A stretch of 64,000 bases of DNA from Treponema sp. (GCA_017550685.1 JAFZOJ010000001.1:62001-126000), one strand, 5' to 3'. Positions 9,873 through 18,909 are shown, numbered from the stretch's first letter. Made by a program: numbers and translations. The notes: generated by a model from the letters alone, not told the origin.

Positions 9873-11951
9873 AAAAGCCCTTTCTTCAAACTCCTCTATA
9901 GGCAGAGGCTTGGCAAAATAAAAGCCCTGAATAAGATCGCAGTGCTGGTCGGCAAGGAAATCTACCTGCTCGCGGGTTTCTATACCTTCGGCAACAATCT
10001 GCATGCCAAGCTTTTTTGCAAGCTTGATTGTATCGCAGACGATAAGGTCGGCGCGCTTTTTGTCTTCTATATCCCGGAAGAACTGTGCATCCAGCTTGAT
10101 AATATCCAGAGGCAGCTCCTTGAGGGAATTGAGAGAAGAATAACCTGCTCCAAAGTCGTCCATAGAAACCTTAAAGCCGTATTCCTTGAGCTTTTTAACT
10201 GTGCTCAAAAGAATCTGCTTGTCGTCAAAGAACGCGCTTTCTGTAAGCTCAAGCTCAATATATTCGTGTGGAACCTTGTATTCATCTACAATAGAGCAGA
10301 TGTGTTCGGCAAGGTCTTCGCGGCTAAAGTGTGCCCGGGAAACATTTACAGAAATTGGGACGAGCTTTTTGCCCTGCTCGAGCCAGGCAGCCTGAAGCTT
10401 TGAAACTTCGCTCAGCATAAAATCGTCAAGCTTTACGATAAAGCCGTTTTTTTCAAAAATAGGAATAAACTTGCCCGGAGAAACAAAGCCGTATTCCGGA
10501 TGAATCCAGCGCACCAGTGCTTCTGCGGCCGAAAGCTGTTCTTTTTTTGTAGAATATTTTGGCTGAAGATAAACTTTAAATTCATTGTTTTCCAGAGCCT
10601 TGTCCATGTCGTCTTCTACACGGCGCTCCCAGATCTGTTCTTCGCGCAAAGATTCGTCATACCACAAAACTGATTCATTCTTATTTTCCTGACGCGAGAT
10701 GGCAGAACCGGCATTTGTAATTTTTTCCAGAATTGAATCTGACCGTGAATTAATGCGGCACGCCCCTACCGTAAAGAAAAGATGCTGATCCGGGCGGCAG
10801 TCGTTCAGGGCGCGGGTAATTGCCTGCATTCTTATATTCAAAAGATCTTCGTTATCAAAATGCAGCAAAAGTACAAAGTCCGATTTTTCCAGGTGGGCAA
10901 TAAGCTCCTTGCGTTTTTTTGTCATCTGCAAGAGGAGCTTGTAAAAATCTTCCATAAGATTTTCGCCTTCTTTAATTCCGTATGCGGTAAGGTAATGGCG
11001 GTATTTTTCCATGCGCAGATAAACCATAACCTTTTTGTCGTTACGCTTGCGGATCATGCGGGCAGCTTTTTTTAAGAAGTATTCCTTGTTGTTTCCGCCG
11101 GTCATAGAATCTGTATAAATGATTTTCTGTATTCTTCTTATGTTTACAATTGCAACAATTATCTTGTAGTTTTCATAAACTGCAATAAATGCAAAACACA
11201 AAAGGAAGATAAGAATCATAAATAAATGGCGTGATGAATCTATCTGGGTCTGCCCTACCTTCTTTTTAATGGCGACATTTACCTGTGGTACATCAGTTTT
11301 GTATAAAATCCACATTGTATTAGCGCCTATGGATGTAGTAGCCCATTTGAACATTTTTTTATGTGTAAGTCTTGCATCGTTGCCGGAGCTGAAAAACAAT
11401 CTGAAAAAATTCTTAAGCGATTCATCATCTTCATCGGAATCCAGAAGATTGTAAAAAGGAGGAGTTACATGAATCAGATCATCATCAAAGTCTTTTTCCA
11501 GATAAGTAATGTCTTCTTCCCTCTCTGAATCTATAAAGCGTTCCATAAAAAATACACCGTTTTCGTCAAAGTTATTTTTAGAAAAACCATGCAGGAATGT
11601 ATCGTCCAGAGGGTCGCCGTAGGATTCCAGAATATTCTGATTATTATCTATAAGGCATACGCCGCCAATATGTTCGTTGTTATATTTGACGATGTTCTGA
11701 ATCTGTTCTTTGTTGTTATCTGCAAGTTTGTTTTGTGATGAATCCCAGCCGCGCGAAACTTCATTAACTATACGGCTGCAGGTTTTGGGAGAGCTTGAAA
11801 CAAGCTTCTGCTGGTCTGATTTTAAATCTATGATAAGAACAAAAGCAACAATAAAAACAATTGCCGCTTCTACAATAAAAACTTCAATAATCTGCGGCCA
11901 CAAGGACTGTTTTCTCAGCCGCCTGATTTTTCTCTCTTTTCTAGTACTCAT
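9858..11951 (-). CDS. Membrane protein with degenerate GGDEF and intact EAL domain (c-di-GMP phosphodiesterase)
   Basis: A 697-residue protein. TM1 is at about 20-42, then an extracytoplasmic sensor region, TM2 at about 243-262, a GGDEF-fold domain (about 275-430) and an EAL domain (about 440-690). The GGDEF signature is replaced by EKSDF, so cyclase activity is unlikely. The EAL domain keeps its catalytic set: AAEALVRW, the Asn in ISVNVSR, ELTESAF, DDFGAGYSS, IIKLD, VAEGIET and QGFYFAKP. I infer that it degrades c-di-GMP in response to a periplasmic or membrane cue, with the GGDEF fold perhaps acting as a GTP-sensing regulator. No Shine-Dalgarno site is visible. Confidence 0.9.
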   Translation of the reverse strand: MSTRKERKIRRLRKQSLWPQIIEVFIVEAAIVFIVAFVLIIDLKSDQQKLVSSSPKTCSRIVNEVSRGWDSSQNKLADNNKEQIQNIVKYNNEHIGGVCLIDNNQNILESYGDPLDDTFLHGFSKNNFDENGVFFMERFIDSEREEDITYLEKDFDDDLIHVTPPFYNLLDSDEDDESLKNFFRLFFSSGNDARLTHKKMFKWATTSIGANTMWILYKTDVPQVNVAIKKKVGQTQIDSSRHLFMILIFLLCFAFIAVYENYKIIVAIVNIRRIQKIIYTDSMTGGNNKEYFLKKAARMIRKRNDKKVMVYLRMEKYRHYLTAYGIKEGENLMEDFYKLLLQMTKKRKELIAHLEKSDFVLLLHFDNEDLLNIRMQAITRALNDCRPDQHLFFTVGACRINSRSDSILEKITNAGSAISRQENKNESVLWYDESLREEQIWERRVEDDMDKALENNEFKVYLQPKYSTKKEQLSAAEALVRWIHPEYGFVSPGKFIPIFEKNGFIVKLDDFMLSEVSKLQAAWLEQGKKLVPISVNVSRAHFSREDLAEHICSIVDEYKVPHEYIELELTESAFFDDKQILLSTVKKLKEYGFKVSMDDFGAGYSSLNSLKELPLDIIKLDAQFFRDIEDKKRADLIVCDTIKLAKKLGMQIVAEGIETREQVDFLADQHCDLIQGFYFAKPLPIEEFEERAFSQGK

Positions 11952-12054
11952 TTTTTGCCAACCATTTTTTAGAAAACTATATGTTAATTATCAAATGGAT
12001 TGGTAAAATTGTCAATCAGATAGATTTTTTTTGTTTTTTGGGGTATGAATAATT

Positions 12055-12900
12055 ATGAGCGTAAACCAAAGCGAACTTGCTGACTGGCTTAAAAAACTGT
12101 ATCCGGAATTTTCCGGCTGTCATATCGAATGCCATAAATCCATAGACTCAACAAATACTTACGCAAAAAATCTGCTTGCTGCGGCAGGCGATGTGACTCA
12201 ATACAACCATGCAATCATTACGGCAGATACTCAGACTGCAGGTCGCGGACGAATTGGAAGGACCTTTGTTTCTCCGGCGGATACGGGGGTGTATGTTTCG
12301 CTTGTGGTAACTCCCAAAGGAGGCATAACCAATCCTGCTTTAATTACAGCATGGACAGCGGTTGCAGTCTGCAGGGCTATAAAAAATGTTTACGGTACAG
12401 ACGTCAAAATAAAATGGATAAATGATTTATATGTAAACAACGACGGTGAATTAAAAAAATGCGCAGGCATACTTACCGAAGGAGTTACCGACTGCAATAC
12501 CGGACTTGTAAACTCTGCCGTAATCGGAATAGGAATAAACATTAAGCCTTCGGCACAGATTCAAAACAGCGATGCCAAAGCTATTGCAGGTTACCTTTCC
12601 GGCGCACCAGATACCACAGACACACTTGTTTCTCAGGCGCGCTTTGTTGCAGAAATTGCGGGACAGGTATTCCATGTTCTTGAGGAGCCTGCCGCCAAAG
12701 TAATCAAAGAATATAAAAGCAGGCTGTTTTTGCTCGGACAGACTCTTACAGTTCATCCGCTTATCGGAGATGACAAAACTGCCTATACGGCCACTGCAAT
12801 AGATATTGATGAAAATGCGGGATTAATTGTAAGGCTACCCGACGGCACCACAAAAATACTCAGCTCCGGAGAAGTTACCTTACATCACTGCTTTGAATAA
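12055..12900 (+). CDS. birA: Biotin--[acetyl-CoA-carboxylase] ligase, catalytic domain only
   Basis: A 281-residue cytoplasmic enzyme that attaches biotin to carrier proteins through biotinyl-AMP. Key motifs are SIDSTNTYA, TQTAGRGRIGR (biotin/ATP loop), KWINDLYV (KWPNDL variant) and KCAGILTEG, followed by the small C-terminal domain. It starts directly in the catalytic fold with no N-terminal winged helix, so it is a group I ligase and should not act as the biotin repressor. It lies about 2 kb from the bioYMN importer operon. The 3' end overlaps the convergent HD-GYP gene by 16 bases. A start signal is weak: GGGG lies about 11 bases upstream, and TATGAA just before the ATG could make it leaderless. 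Confidence 0.92.
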   Translation: MSVNQSELADWLKKLYPEFSGCHIECHKSIDSTNTYAKNLLAAAGDVTQYNHAIITADTQTAGRGRIGRTFVSPADTGVYVSLVVTPKGGITNPALITAWTAVAVCRAIKNVYGTDVKIKWINDLYVNNDGELKKCAGILTEGVTDCNTGLVNSAVIGIGINIKPSAQIQNSDAKAIAGYLSGAPDTTDTLVSQARFVAEIAGQVFHVLEEPAAKVIKEYKSRLFLLGQTLTVHPLIGDDKTAYTATAIDIDENAGLIVRLPDGTTKILSSGEVTLHHCFE

Positions 12901-14597
12901 AATTCTTCCAGACGCGGGCGGGCTGCAATGTAATACTGTTCCAGCTGCTTGTCAAAATGCTTTCCAAAGCTTTGGATCATAATTGAATCTGCCTTTTCAA
13001 AACTCATTGCTTCTTTATAAACACGTTTACTTACAAGGGCATCGTATACATCGGCAACAGCCATAATGCGTGCTTCCAGCGGAATAGCATCTCCCTTAAG
13101 CCCTTCGGGGTAGCCTGAGCCATCCCAGCGTTCGTGATGATAGTGGGCAACATTTTCTGCAAGCTTATGAAAATCAAAATCATCAGTTGTCTTTAAAATT
13201 TCGTGAACTATGCGGGCACCTTCTGCAGCATGTGTCTTCATCTTTTCATATTCTTCGTCGGTAAATCGGCCTGGCTTACGGAGCACTGCATCATCTACGG
13301 CAATTTTTCCAAGGTCATGCATTGGTGCGGCCTTTATAAGATTGTGACAGAATTCCGGAGTAAGCTGAAGAATACCTTCTGTCTGCTCAGAATTCTGGCG
13401 GGCCTTTTTGTTAATTTCTTCCAGAAGAATTTTTACAACCTCGCTGGTACGTCTGATGTGACCGCCTGTAGAATTGTCGCGGCTTTCTACCATGGTTGCC
13501 ATGCCCATAATAAGGTTGTCATGCATCTGGACAATATGTTCTGTCTTCTGAGAAACCTCGTCCCTTAGCTTGTCATTAAATTTGTTGAGCAGCGAAATAT
13601 ACTTCTGGTCTTTTGTATCATCCTGAATGTAAAGGATATAACCGCGGTTTGTGCGTCCGTCAAAAAGTTTGTTTATATCAACCTGGAAAATCTGATCCTT
13701 ATAATTTTTAAAGAAGGTATGCTTAGCTTCGTTTTTGGAATATTCCTTAAGCTTTGTAATGATTTCGTCATTCAAGTCTTTGCTTCTAATGGCAGAATCA
13801 TCTACCCTGAGTGTAGAAAGTGAAGGGAAAACTTCGCGGGCAATTTTGTTACTTCCAAGATAATGATAGGTATCATCAAAAGAAACAAAGCCTGTTTTTC
13901 CGTTAAGGGCAATGGCATCAATAACAGTATCCGTAATATCGTAGAGCATGATGCGGCGGACAATTACAAGCAGAATTATCTGGCAGACAATAAAGGCAAG
14001 CGGAACCAGATCTACAACAAAATCCAAAAGCTTTCCGCCAAAGAATAAAACTACACAGATTATTTCGCAGGTAAGCAGATGCCTTAAAATATGCTTGGAA
14101 ACATCCTTCTTTTTTTTGATTGTGTAAAATGTAATGGCAATCATAATGCCCATATAAATTACTATGAGCACATAATAAAGGGTATGAAAAAGTCCATAGG
14201 TTTTATGTAAAATCAGTTGATTGTTTACAATCTCTGCCGTAATGTCCTTGTAAAAAATGTCCTGATTGCCAATGGTAAGGACCAGCAGATAGCTTGTCAT
14301 TGTAAATGCAAAAAACAAAAGCCTTAAAACTTTTTTGATGTTAAGATTGCACAATGCAATAATTGAATACATTAAAAACAGATTTGCAAAGCAGCCGCCG
14401 ATGTAAGAAATTTTAATTCCCAGTATGGCCTCGCCTGTTGATGTGGCATTTGAAAGTAAATAGTAGCCCAGATTTGAAACCGGAACAATAATGAAAATAC
14501 AGGTTATAAAAACCGGAAAGCGTTTGCGCCAGATAACAGCGTACAGGGTACTTAAAAAGAGAGAAAAGAATAATATAAAATCATAATAAAAGTTCAA
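12885..14597 (-). CDS. 7TM sensor protein with PAS-like and HD-GYP domains (c-di-GMP phosphodiesterase)
   Basis: A 570-residue protein starting with TTG at 14597, chosen because AAAGGA lies eight bases upstream and no ATG is near. About seven membrane segments (residues 1-215) resemble the histidine-kinase N-terminal 7TM module. A PAS-like segment follows (about 225-330), then an HD-GYP domain (about 365-560). It carries MHDLGKIAV and HHERWDGSGYPEGLKG, the complete metal and GYP signature, so it should hydrolyse c-di-GMP. It lies 27 bases downstream of bioN on the same strand, with a possible TATACT promoter in between. Confidence 0.9.
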   Translation of the reverse strand: MNFYYDFILFFSLFLSTLYAVIWRKRFPVFITCIFIIVPVSNLGYYLLSNATSTGEAILGIKISYIGGCFANLFLMYSIIALCNLNIKKVLRLLFFAFTMTSYLLVLTIGNQDIFYKDITAEIVNNQLILHKTYGLFHTLYYVLIVIYMGIMIAITFYTIKKKKDVSKHILRHLLTCEIICVVLFFGGKLLDFVVDLVPLAFIVCQIILLVIVRRIMLYDITDTVIDAIALNGKTGFVSFDDTYHYLGSNKIAREVFPSLSTLRVDDSAIRSKDLNDEIITKLKEYSKNEAKHTFFKNYKDQIFQVDINKLFDGRTNRGYILYIQDDTKDQKYISLLNKFNDKLRDEVSQKTEHIVQMHDNLIMGMATMVESRDNSTGGHIRRTSEVVKILLEEINKKARQNSEQTEGILQLTPEFCHNLIKAAPMHDLGKIAVDDAVLRKPGRFTDEEYEKMKTHAAEGARIVHEILKTTDDFDFHKLAENVAHYHHERWDGSGYPEGLKGDAIPLEARIMAVADVYDALVSKRVYKEAMSFEKADSIMIQSFGKHFDKQLEQYYIAARPRLEEFYSKQ

Positions 14598-14624
14598 AGT
14601 TAAAATCCTTTCTTAAACAGTATA

Positions 14625-15248
14625 TCACAAATCCTGTCGAACTTGAACAGCACGGGCGGTATTATAGGCCTGCTTCATTCCGACAGAAAAGAACACCGGC
14701 AGCAAGACCATATACATCTTTATGGAATTTCTGCCTCCTCTTGCAAACCAGGCGCGTTTTGTCTGATTCCAGTTTTTGCTTACCAGAGGAATAAAACATA
14801 CGACAAGAGCAACAAGGTGCGAAACCTTTGGCTCAGGGCGCAGATGAAAAAGACGTCTTACTGCAAGCTCTATCTGTTCAAGGCCATGACGCAGCTGGAG
14901 AGAAGTAGAAGTCCGGAACAAAAGCGAAGCCATAAGGAACATGCACGTAAGCCTCAAAAGAACTACCAGGGTGTCTGTATCAAGCGTGGCGGTAAAAACC
15001 TTTACTACAGTCAGCATTACGGCATATACAAAAATGATTTTAAGGTCAGAGAAAATTTCGCGCAGGGAAAAACCGGCTATAAAATCACAGGCAAAAAGAA
15101 GGACTGTCATTGCGGCGGCAAAATAAAAGTGAAGCTTAAAAACCAGAATACAGAAAACCGGCAGCAGCAGTATTTTTGCAAGGGCCGGGCATTTGTGAAA
15201 AACTGAGAAACCGGGTTTATAGGAAAAAGCAGAATCTTCTAAGTTCAT
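14625..15248 (-). CDS. bioN: Biotin ECF transporter transmembrane component EcfT/BioN
   Basis: A 207-residue inner-membrane protein with four to five hydrophobic segments and the EcfT coupling signature with an ARG box (AWFARGGRNS) near residue 170. It transmits ATP hydrolysis by BioM to the substrate-binding BioY. It is the third gene of bioY-bioM-bioN, starting one base after the bioM stop. The match to BioN rather than a general EcfT rests on the operon context. Confidence 0.88.
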   Translation of the reverse strand: MNLEDSAFSYKPGFSVFHKCPALAKILLLPVFCILVFKLHFYFAAAMTVLLFACDFIAGFSLREIFSDLKIIFVYAVMLTVVKVFTATLDTDTLVVLLRLTCMFLMASLLFRTSTSLQLRHGLEQIELAVRRLFHLRPEPKVSHLVALVVCFIPLVSKNWNQTKRAWFARGGRNSIKMYMVLLPVFFSVGMKQAYNTARAVQVRQDL

Positions 15249-15249
15249 A

Positions 15250-15975
15250 TTACCAGACCAGATCCTTTACACTGTCATAATGAACAAGCGGATTACGGAT
15301 ATTCCACTGCTCAAGCTTTTGCTTAAGGGCGTCTGCAGGTGCGCCGTCAAAAACCAGGCGGCCCTGGAACAGCACTGCAAACTTATCTGCAAGCCCAAGG
15401 CATTTTTCTATTTCGTGAGTAAGAATGATTACGGTTTTACCTTCTTTTTTAAGGTCCTGAACAAGTGCATTTACCTGACGTACTCCGCCAAGATCCAGAT
15501 TTGCGTAAGGTTCATCCAATATAATAGTAGAAAAGTTCATGGCAAGCATGCAGGCAACGGCAAGACGACGTTTTTCGCCGCCGGATAAAAAGCGTGCAGG
15601 ATAATCCTTTTTTTCTGTAAGGCCTGTTTTTTGCAGGGCTTCTTCTACGGCTTGAGTAACCTGTTCTTTTTTCCAGCCAAGATTTACCGGACCAAAGGCA
15701 ATATCTTCGGCAGGAGTTTCGCCGAGAATCTGGGTTTCGGCCTCCTGAAAAACAAGCCCCAGTTTTGAGTCGCATTCAACCTTTCCGCTGTCGCAATCCA
15801 TAAGACCTGCGGCAATAGACATGAGCACACTTTTTCCAGAACCGTTTTCGCCGGCAATTATGGTACACGAACCCTGTTCAATTGTAAGGCTTACATCGTC
15901 CAGGGCTGTTTTTTTACCGGAAGAAATGCGGAAGGTTTTGGTTATATTGGTAAAGGATATTGCCGGGTTTGACAT
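15250..15975 (-). CDS. bioM: Biotin ECF transporter ATPase BioM
   Basis: A 241-residue ABC ATPase of the energy-coupling-factor type. Walker A is GENGSGKS, the Q-loop region follows, the signature is LSGGEKRR, Walker B is TIILDEPYANLD and the switch His lies in ILTHE. I prefer the ATG at 15975 because GTGAGG lies nine bases before it. A GTG at 15990 that overlaps the bioY stop (GTGA) is an alternative adding five residues. It is the middle gene of the biotin importer operon. Confidence 0.9.
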   Translation of the reverse strand: MSNPAISFTNITKTFRISSGKKTALDDVSLTIEQGSCTIIAGENGSGKSVLMSIAAGLMDCDSGKVECDSKLGLVFQEAETQILGETPAEDIAFGPVNLGWKKEQVTQAVEEALQKTGLTEKKDYPARFLSGGEKRRLAVACMLAMNFSTIILDEPYANLDLGGVRQVNALVQDLKKEGKTVIILTHEIEKCLGLADKFAVLFQGRLVFDGAPADALKQKLEQWNIRNPLVHYDSVKDLVW

Positions 15976-15986
15976 AATAGGTTGCC

Positions 15987-16592
15987 TCACGGGTTTGTTG
16001 TGTCACTATACAGATATTGTGCAAGAACCGGGCGGAGCTTGAGGGCAACCGGGACGGCAACAACTGCTTTTATTATATCGCCAGGAATATATGGAAGAAC
16101 GCAAACCGCTGCGGCATAACCAAGGGCTGTTTTATCGGCAGGAACCTTTCCGTTTCCTGCAGCCCAGAAAGAAAAACCAATTACGCCAGGGATATACAAA
16201 ATTACAAGACCTGCAATCACCGCAAGAGAAATGCGTATGATTTTTGCTTTTGAGATTTTCTTTTCCTCAATGTCAGGTTTGCCTGCAATTAGTCCGGCAA
16301 CAAGAGCGCCCAAAAGGTAACCCGGTAAAAAACCGCCTGTGGGTCCAAGCCATACGGCAAGTCCGCCTGCCCCGCCGGAATAAACCGGAAAACCGATAAG
16401 CCCAACCAGCAGAAACAAAAGTGTTGGAAGTGCGCCTGCAAAGCCTCCGAACAAAACTGCGGCAAGAATACAAAGTACATTCTGCAGGACAACAGGTATA
16501 ACTCCCAGAGGAATCTTTATAAAACATCCGACACAGATAATCGCTGTAAAAAGTGCAATGAACGAACTGAAGATGGCAAACCGATTTTTCAT
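15987..16592 (-). CDS. bioY: Biotin transporter substrate-binding component BioY
   Basis: A 201-residue membrane protein with six hydrophobic helices, the usual BioY length. The conserved segment GGAGGLAVWLGPTGGFLPGY around residues 75-95 is diagnostic of BioY. It captures biotin and works with BioM and BioN encoded directly downstream. The gene appears leaderless: TTAACA (16627-16622), 17 bases, TATATT (16604-16599), six bases, ATG. An inverted repeat overlaps the -35 box, suggesting repression. Confidence 0.93.
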   Translation of the reverse strand: MKNRFAIFSSFIALFTAIICVGCFIKIPLGVIPVVLQNVLCILAAVLFGGFAGALPTLLFLLVGLIGFPVYSGGAGGLAVWLGPTGGFLPGYLLGALVAGLIAGKPDIEEKKISKAKIIRISLAVIAGLVILYIPGVIGFSFWAAGNGKVPADKTALGYAAAVCVLPYIPGDIIKAVVAVPVALKLRPVLAQYLYSDTTNP

Positions 16593-16598
16593 ACTATG

Positions 16599-16643
16599 AA
16601 TATATCAACTTTGAAGATTATTGTTAACATTGTTCAATAACAA
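16599..16643 (-). promoter_or_regulatory. bioY promoter with overlapping inverted repeat (candidate operator)
   Basis: Minus-strand promoter TTAACA-17-TATATT ending six bases before the bioY ATG. TTGTTA (16621-16626) and TAACAA (16638-16643) form an inverted repeat spaced by 11 that covers the -35 box. TTATTG (16618-16623) and CAATAA (16635-16640) form a second nested one. Neither matches the spacing of the classical BirA operator. Confidence 0.55.
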
Positions 16644-16857
16644 AAAGTTATGGAAAAAATAGAAATTTCTATTTACAAATGTTTCTTTATACAGTAATAT
16701 GCAGTATATGTTAAGAAATACAGGCTTGCTTAAGAGCCGTCACTTTGTCTTTACATTCTTTTTCGCCTAAGGGCGAACTTCTCATATCTTTTTGTGCAAT
16801 GCGCACCAAGTGCCGTGCACGGTAATAATCAAATTGCAAATAATGAATATAAAAAAG

Positions 16858-16949
16858 ATTGTCGGGTCGAGCCCGACAATGACAATTGCCGGCCCTTCGA
16901 CGAGCTCAGGGACCACACCCCATGTCATTGCCGTGCTTGACACGGCAAT
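16858..16949. repeat. Cluster of three intergenic palindromic repeats
   Basis: In the 376-base gap before paaK. First element: arms ATTGTCGGG and CCCGACAAT (16858-16880). Second: a GGCCCTTCGACGAGCTCAGG unit at 16891-16910 and following bases. Third: arms ATTGCCGTG and CACGGCAAT (16927-16949). Related copies occur elsewhere in the window. Further upstream (16765-16835) are smaller hairpins (TTCGCC/GGCGAA, GTGC/GCAC). I see no gene in the gap. Confidence 0.8.
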
Positions 16950-16968
16950 CTATTACAAGGAGAAACTT

Positions 16969-18279
16969 ATGAACCTAAAATACTATCAGAAAGAATATGA
17001 ATGCATGCCGCTGGAGGAATTGAAAAAGCTTCAGGGCAAACGTCTGGCAGAAAATTTCCGCCATGTTTATGAAAATGTTGAATATTACAGAAAGCGCTGC
17101 CAGGAAGCAGGCGTAACACCAGACGACATCAAAGGCCTTGAAGACCTGGATAAGATTCCATTCACCTGCAAGGACGATTTGCGCCAGACTTACCCATATG
17201 GACTTTTCGCAGTTCCTATGAGCAAGGTTGTTCGTATCCACGCATCTAGTGGAACAACAGGAAAGCAGATTGTAGTAGGCTACACAAAAGAAGACCTTGA
17301 TATCTGGGATGATTGTACTGCCCGCCAGCTTGTAGCAATCGGTGCAGATGAAAACGACATTGTTCAGGGTGCTTACGGCTACGGTCTTTTCACCGGAGGC
17401 TTTGGTCTACACGGTGGTGCAACAAAGCTTGGCTGCGAAGTAATTCCAATTTCGAGCGGAAATACACAGCGCCAGATTACCTTCATGCAGGATCTTAAAT
17501 CTACAATACTCTGCTGTACACCTTCTTACGCAGCATACCTTGGAGAAACTCTTAAGGACATGGGACTGAGCCCTGCAGACATTCACCTTAAAGCAGGTAT
17601 TTTCGGAGCAGAGCCATGGACCGAAGAAATGCGCCGCGACATTGAAAAATCTCTCGGAATTAAAGCTTACGATATTTATGGTCTTACCGAAGTTATGGGA
17701 CCGGGCGTTGCCTATGAATGCCAGGAACAGAAGGGCATGCACGTAAACGAAGACCACTTTATCATCGAAACAATTGACCCTGAAACAGGAAAGAGATTGC
17801 CGGACGGAGAAAAGGGCGAGCTTGTATTCACTGCAATTACAAAAAAAGCCTTCCCTCTTATGCGCTTCCGCACAAAGGATATCGGCGTATTGAACCGCGC
17901 TCCTTGTAGCTGTGGACGAACCTTTGTCCGCATGAGTAAGCCAATGGGACGTACAGACGACATGCTCATCATCCGTGGTGTAAACGTATTCCCTAGCCAG
18001 ATCGAAGGCGTTCTTATGCAGAACGGTTACCCTGCAAACTACGAAATCCATGTTGGCCGCGAAAACAACACCGATACATTCGAAATCCTTGTAGAAATGA
18101 TTCCTGAAAAGTTCAGCGATGTTGTATCAGAAATCAGCAAGCAGGAAAAAGCCCTTGAGTCTGCACTCTTGTCTGTTCTTCAGATTAAGGCTAAAGTTAA
18201 GTTGGTTGCACCTAAATCTATTGCCAGATCTGAAGGTAAGGCTAAGAGAGTAATTGATACAAGGAAGTTACATGACTAA
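16969..18279 (+). CDS. paaK: Phenylacetate-CoA ligase family enzyme
   Basis: A 436-residue adenylate-forming enzyme that makes phenylacetyl-CoA or another aryl-acid CoA thioester. Motifs are ASSGTTGKQIVVGYT (P-loop), YDIYGLTEVMGPGVA, a PLMRFRTKDIG segment and GRTDDMLIIRGVNVFPSQIE near the C-terminal hinge, all typical of PaaK. The start at 16969 is set by AAGGAG seven bases upstream. In-frame codons further upstream run through palindromic repeats and are not coding. It pairs with the ACT-domain gene that follows, a common arrangement next to indolepyruvate ferredoxin oxidoreductases. Here only these two genes are present. Confidence 0.92.
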   Translation: MNLKYYQKEYECMPLEELKKLQGKRLAENFRHVYENVEYYRKRCQEAGVTPDDIKGLEDLDKIPFTCKDDLRQTYPYGLFAVPMSKVVRIHASSGTTGKQIVVGYTKEDLDIWDDCTARQLVAIGADENDIVQGAYGYGLFTGGFGLHGGATKLGCEVIPISSGNTQRQITFMQDLKSTILCCTPSYAAYLGETLKDMGLSPADIHLKAGIFGAEPWTEEMRRDIEKSLGIKAYDIYGLTEVMGPGVAYECQEQKGMHVNEDHFIIETIDPETGKRLPDGEKGELVFTAITKKAFPLMRFRTKDIGVLNRAPCSCGRTFVRMSKPMGRTDDMLIIRGVNVFPSQIEGVLMQNGYPANYEIHVGRENNTDTFEILVEMIPEKFSDVVSEISKQEKALESALLSVLQIKAKVKLVAPKSIARSEGKAKRVIDTRKLHD

Positions 18280-18303
18280 GTGGTTTCGACAAGCTCAACC
18301 ACC
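18280..18303. repeat. Palindromic repeat, TTCGACAAGCTC type
   Basis: Arms GTGGTT and AACCAC around TCGACAAGCTC, between paaK and the ACT gene. The ACT gene keeps its own AGGAGG site just downstream. Confidence 0.75.
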
Positions 18304-18323
18304 ACATTTTTAGGAGGAATATT

Positions 18324-18755
18324 ATGACAGTAAATCAAATATCTATTTTTTTGGAAAATAAGCCGGAATCACTTTCGCAGCTTACAGACGTTCTTGCAAA
18401 GAACAATGTTAATATGCGTGCCCTGAGTCTTGCAGACACAAGCGACTTTGGAATTGCCCGCATTATTACCGATGACTGTGCAAATGCAGAAGAAATCTTA
18501 AAGGCAAACGACTACGTTGTAAAAACCACAGGCGTTATTGCCATTGAGATTCCTGACGAAGCCGGCAGCCTGAACAAAATCCTCAAGCTGCTTGCCGAGA
18601 ACGGCCGCAATATTGAATATATGTACGGTTTTACAGGCCGCAAAACAAACTCTGCCTGTATGATTATCCGCTGTACAAACATGCAGAAGACGGAAGAGAT
18701 TCTTGAATCAAATGGTATTCATACAATCGGGCAGGAAGAATTGAAGGATATATAG
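18324..18755 (+). CDS. Tandem ACT-domain protein linked to PaaK
   Basis: A 143-residue cytoplasmic protein made of two ACT modules, one starting at NQISIFLENKPESLSQLTDV and one near residue 70 (GVIAIEIPDEAGSLNKILKL). ACT modules bind amino acids or related ligands. The family is typically encoded next to phenylacetate-CoA ligase, as here, so a role sensing an aromatic amino acid or its keto-acid product is inferred. AGGAGG lies seven bases before the ATG. The gene is followed by a long palindrome that may end the operon. Confidence 0.85.
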   Translation: MTVNQISIFLENKPESLSQLTDVLAKNNVNMRALSLADTSDFGIARIITDDCANAEEILKANDYVVKTTGVIAIEIPDEAGSLNKILKLLAENGRNIEYMYGFTGRKTNSACMIIRCTNMQKTEEILESNGIHTIGQEELKDI

Positions 18756-18762
18756 CATAAAT

Positions 18763-18810
18763 GTGGTCCCTGAGGCTCTCGAAGGGCCCTTCGACAAGCT
18801 CAGGGACCAC
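18763..18810. repeat. 48-bp near-perfect palindrome made of two inverted repeat units
   Basis: Outer arms GTGGTCCCTGAG and CTCAGGGACCAC (12 bases each) enclose the inner palindrome TCGAAGGGCCCTTCGA (18779-18794). Each half is one copy of the TTCGACAAGCTCAGGGACC family. There is no T-run, so it is not a standard terminator. Confidence 0.85.
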
Positions 18811-18834
18811 GTCTTCGCCTTCCGCCATTTTTCA

Positions 18835-18885
18835 ATTCCTTCTTTTATTCTATTCCTTCTTTTATTCTATTCCTTCTGTTATTCT
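18835..18885. repeat. Three tandem copies of a 17-bp unit
   Basis: ATTCCTTCTTTTATTCT at 18835-18851 and 18852-18868, then a copy with one change (CTTCTG) at 18869-18885. It lies between the ACT gene and the sigma-28-like promoter, in a gene-free 235-base stretch. Confidence 0.85.
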
Positions 18886-18909
18886 GTACATTATAACCCA
18901 ACTTTTTCC

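Noticed and set aside
16618-16643. Classical BirA operator at bioY
   Set aside because: The half-site TTGTTAAC is present but the partner and spacing do not fit, and this BirA has no winged helix.
16792-16968. Upstream extension of paaK
   Set aside because: The added residues are encoded by palindromic repeats; AAGGAG fixes the start at 16969.
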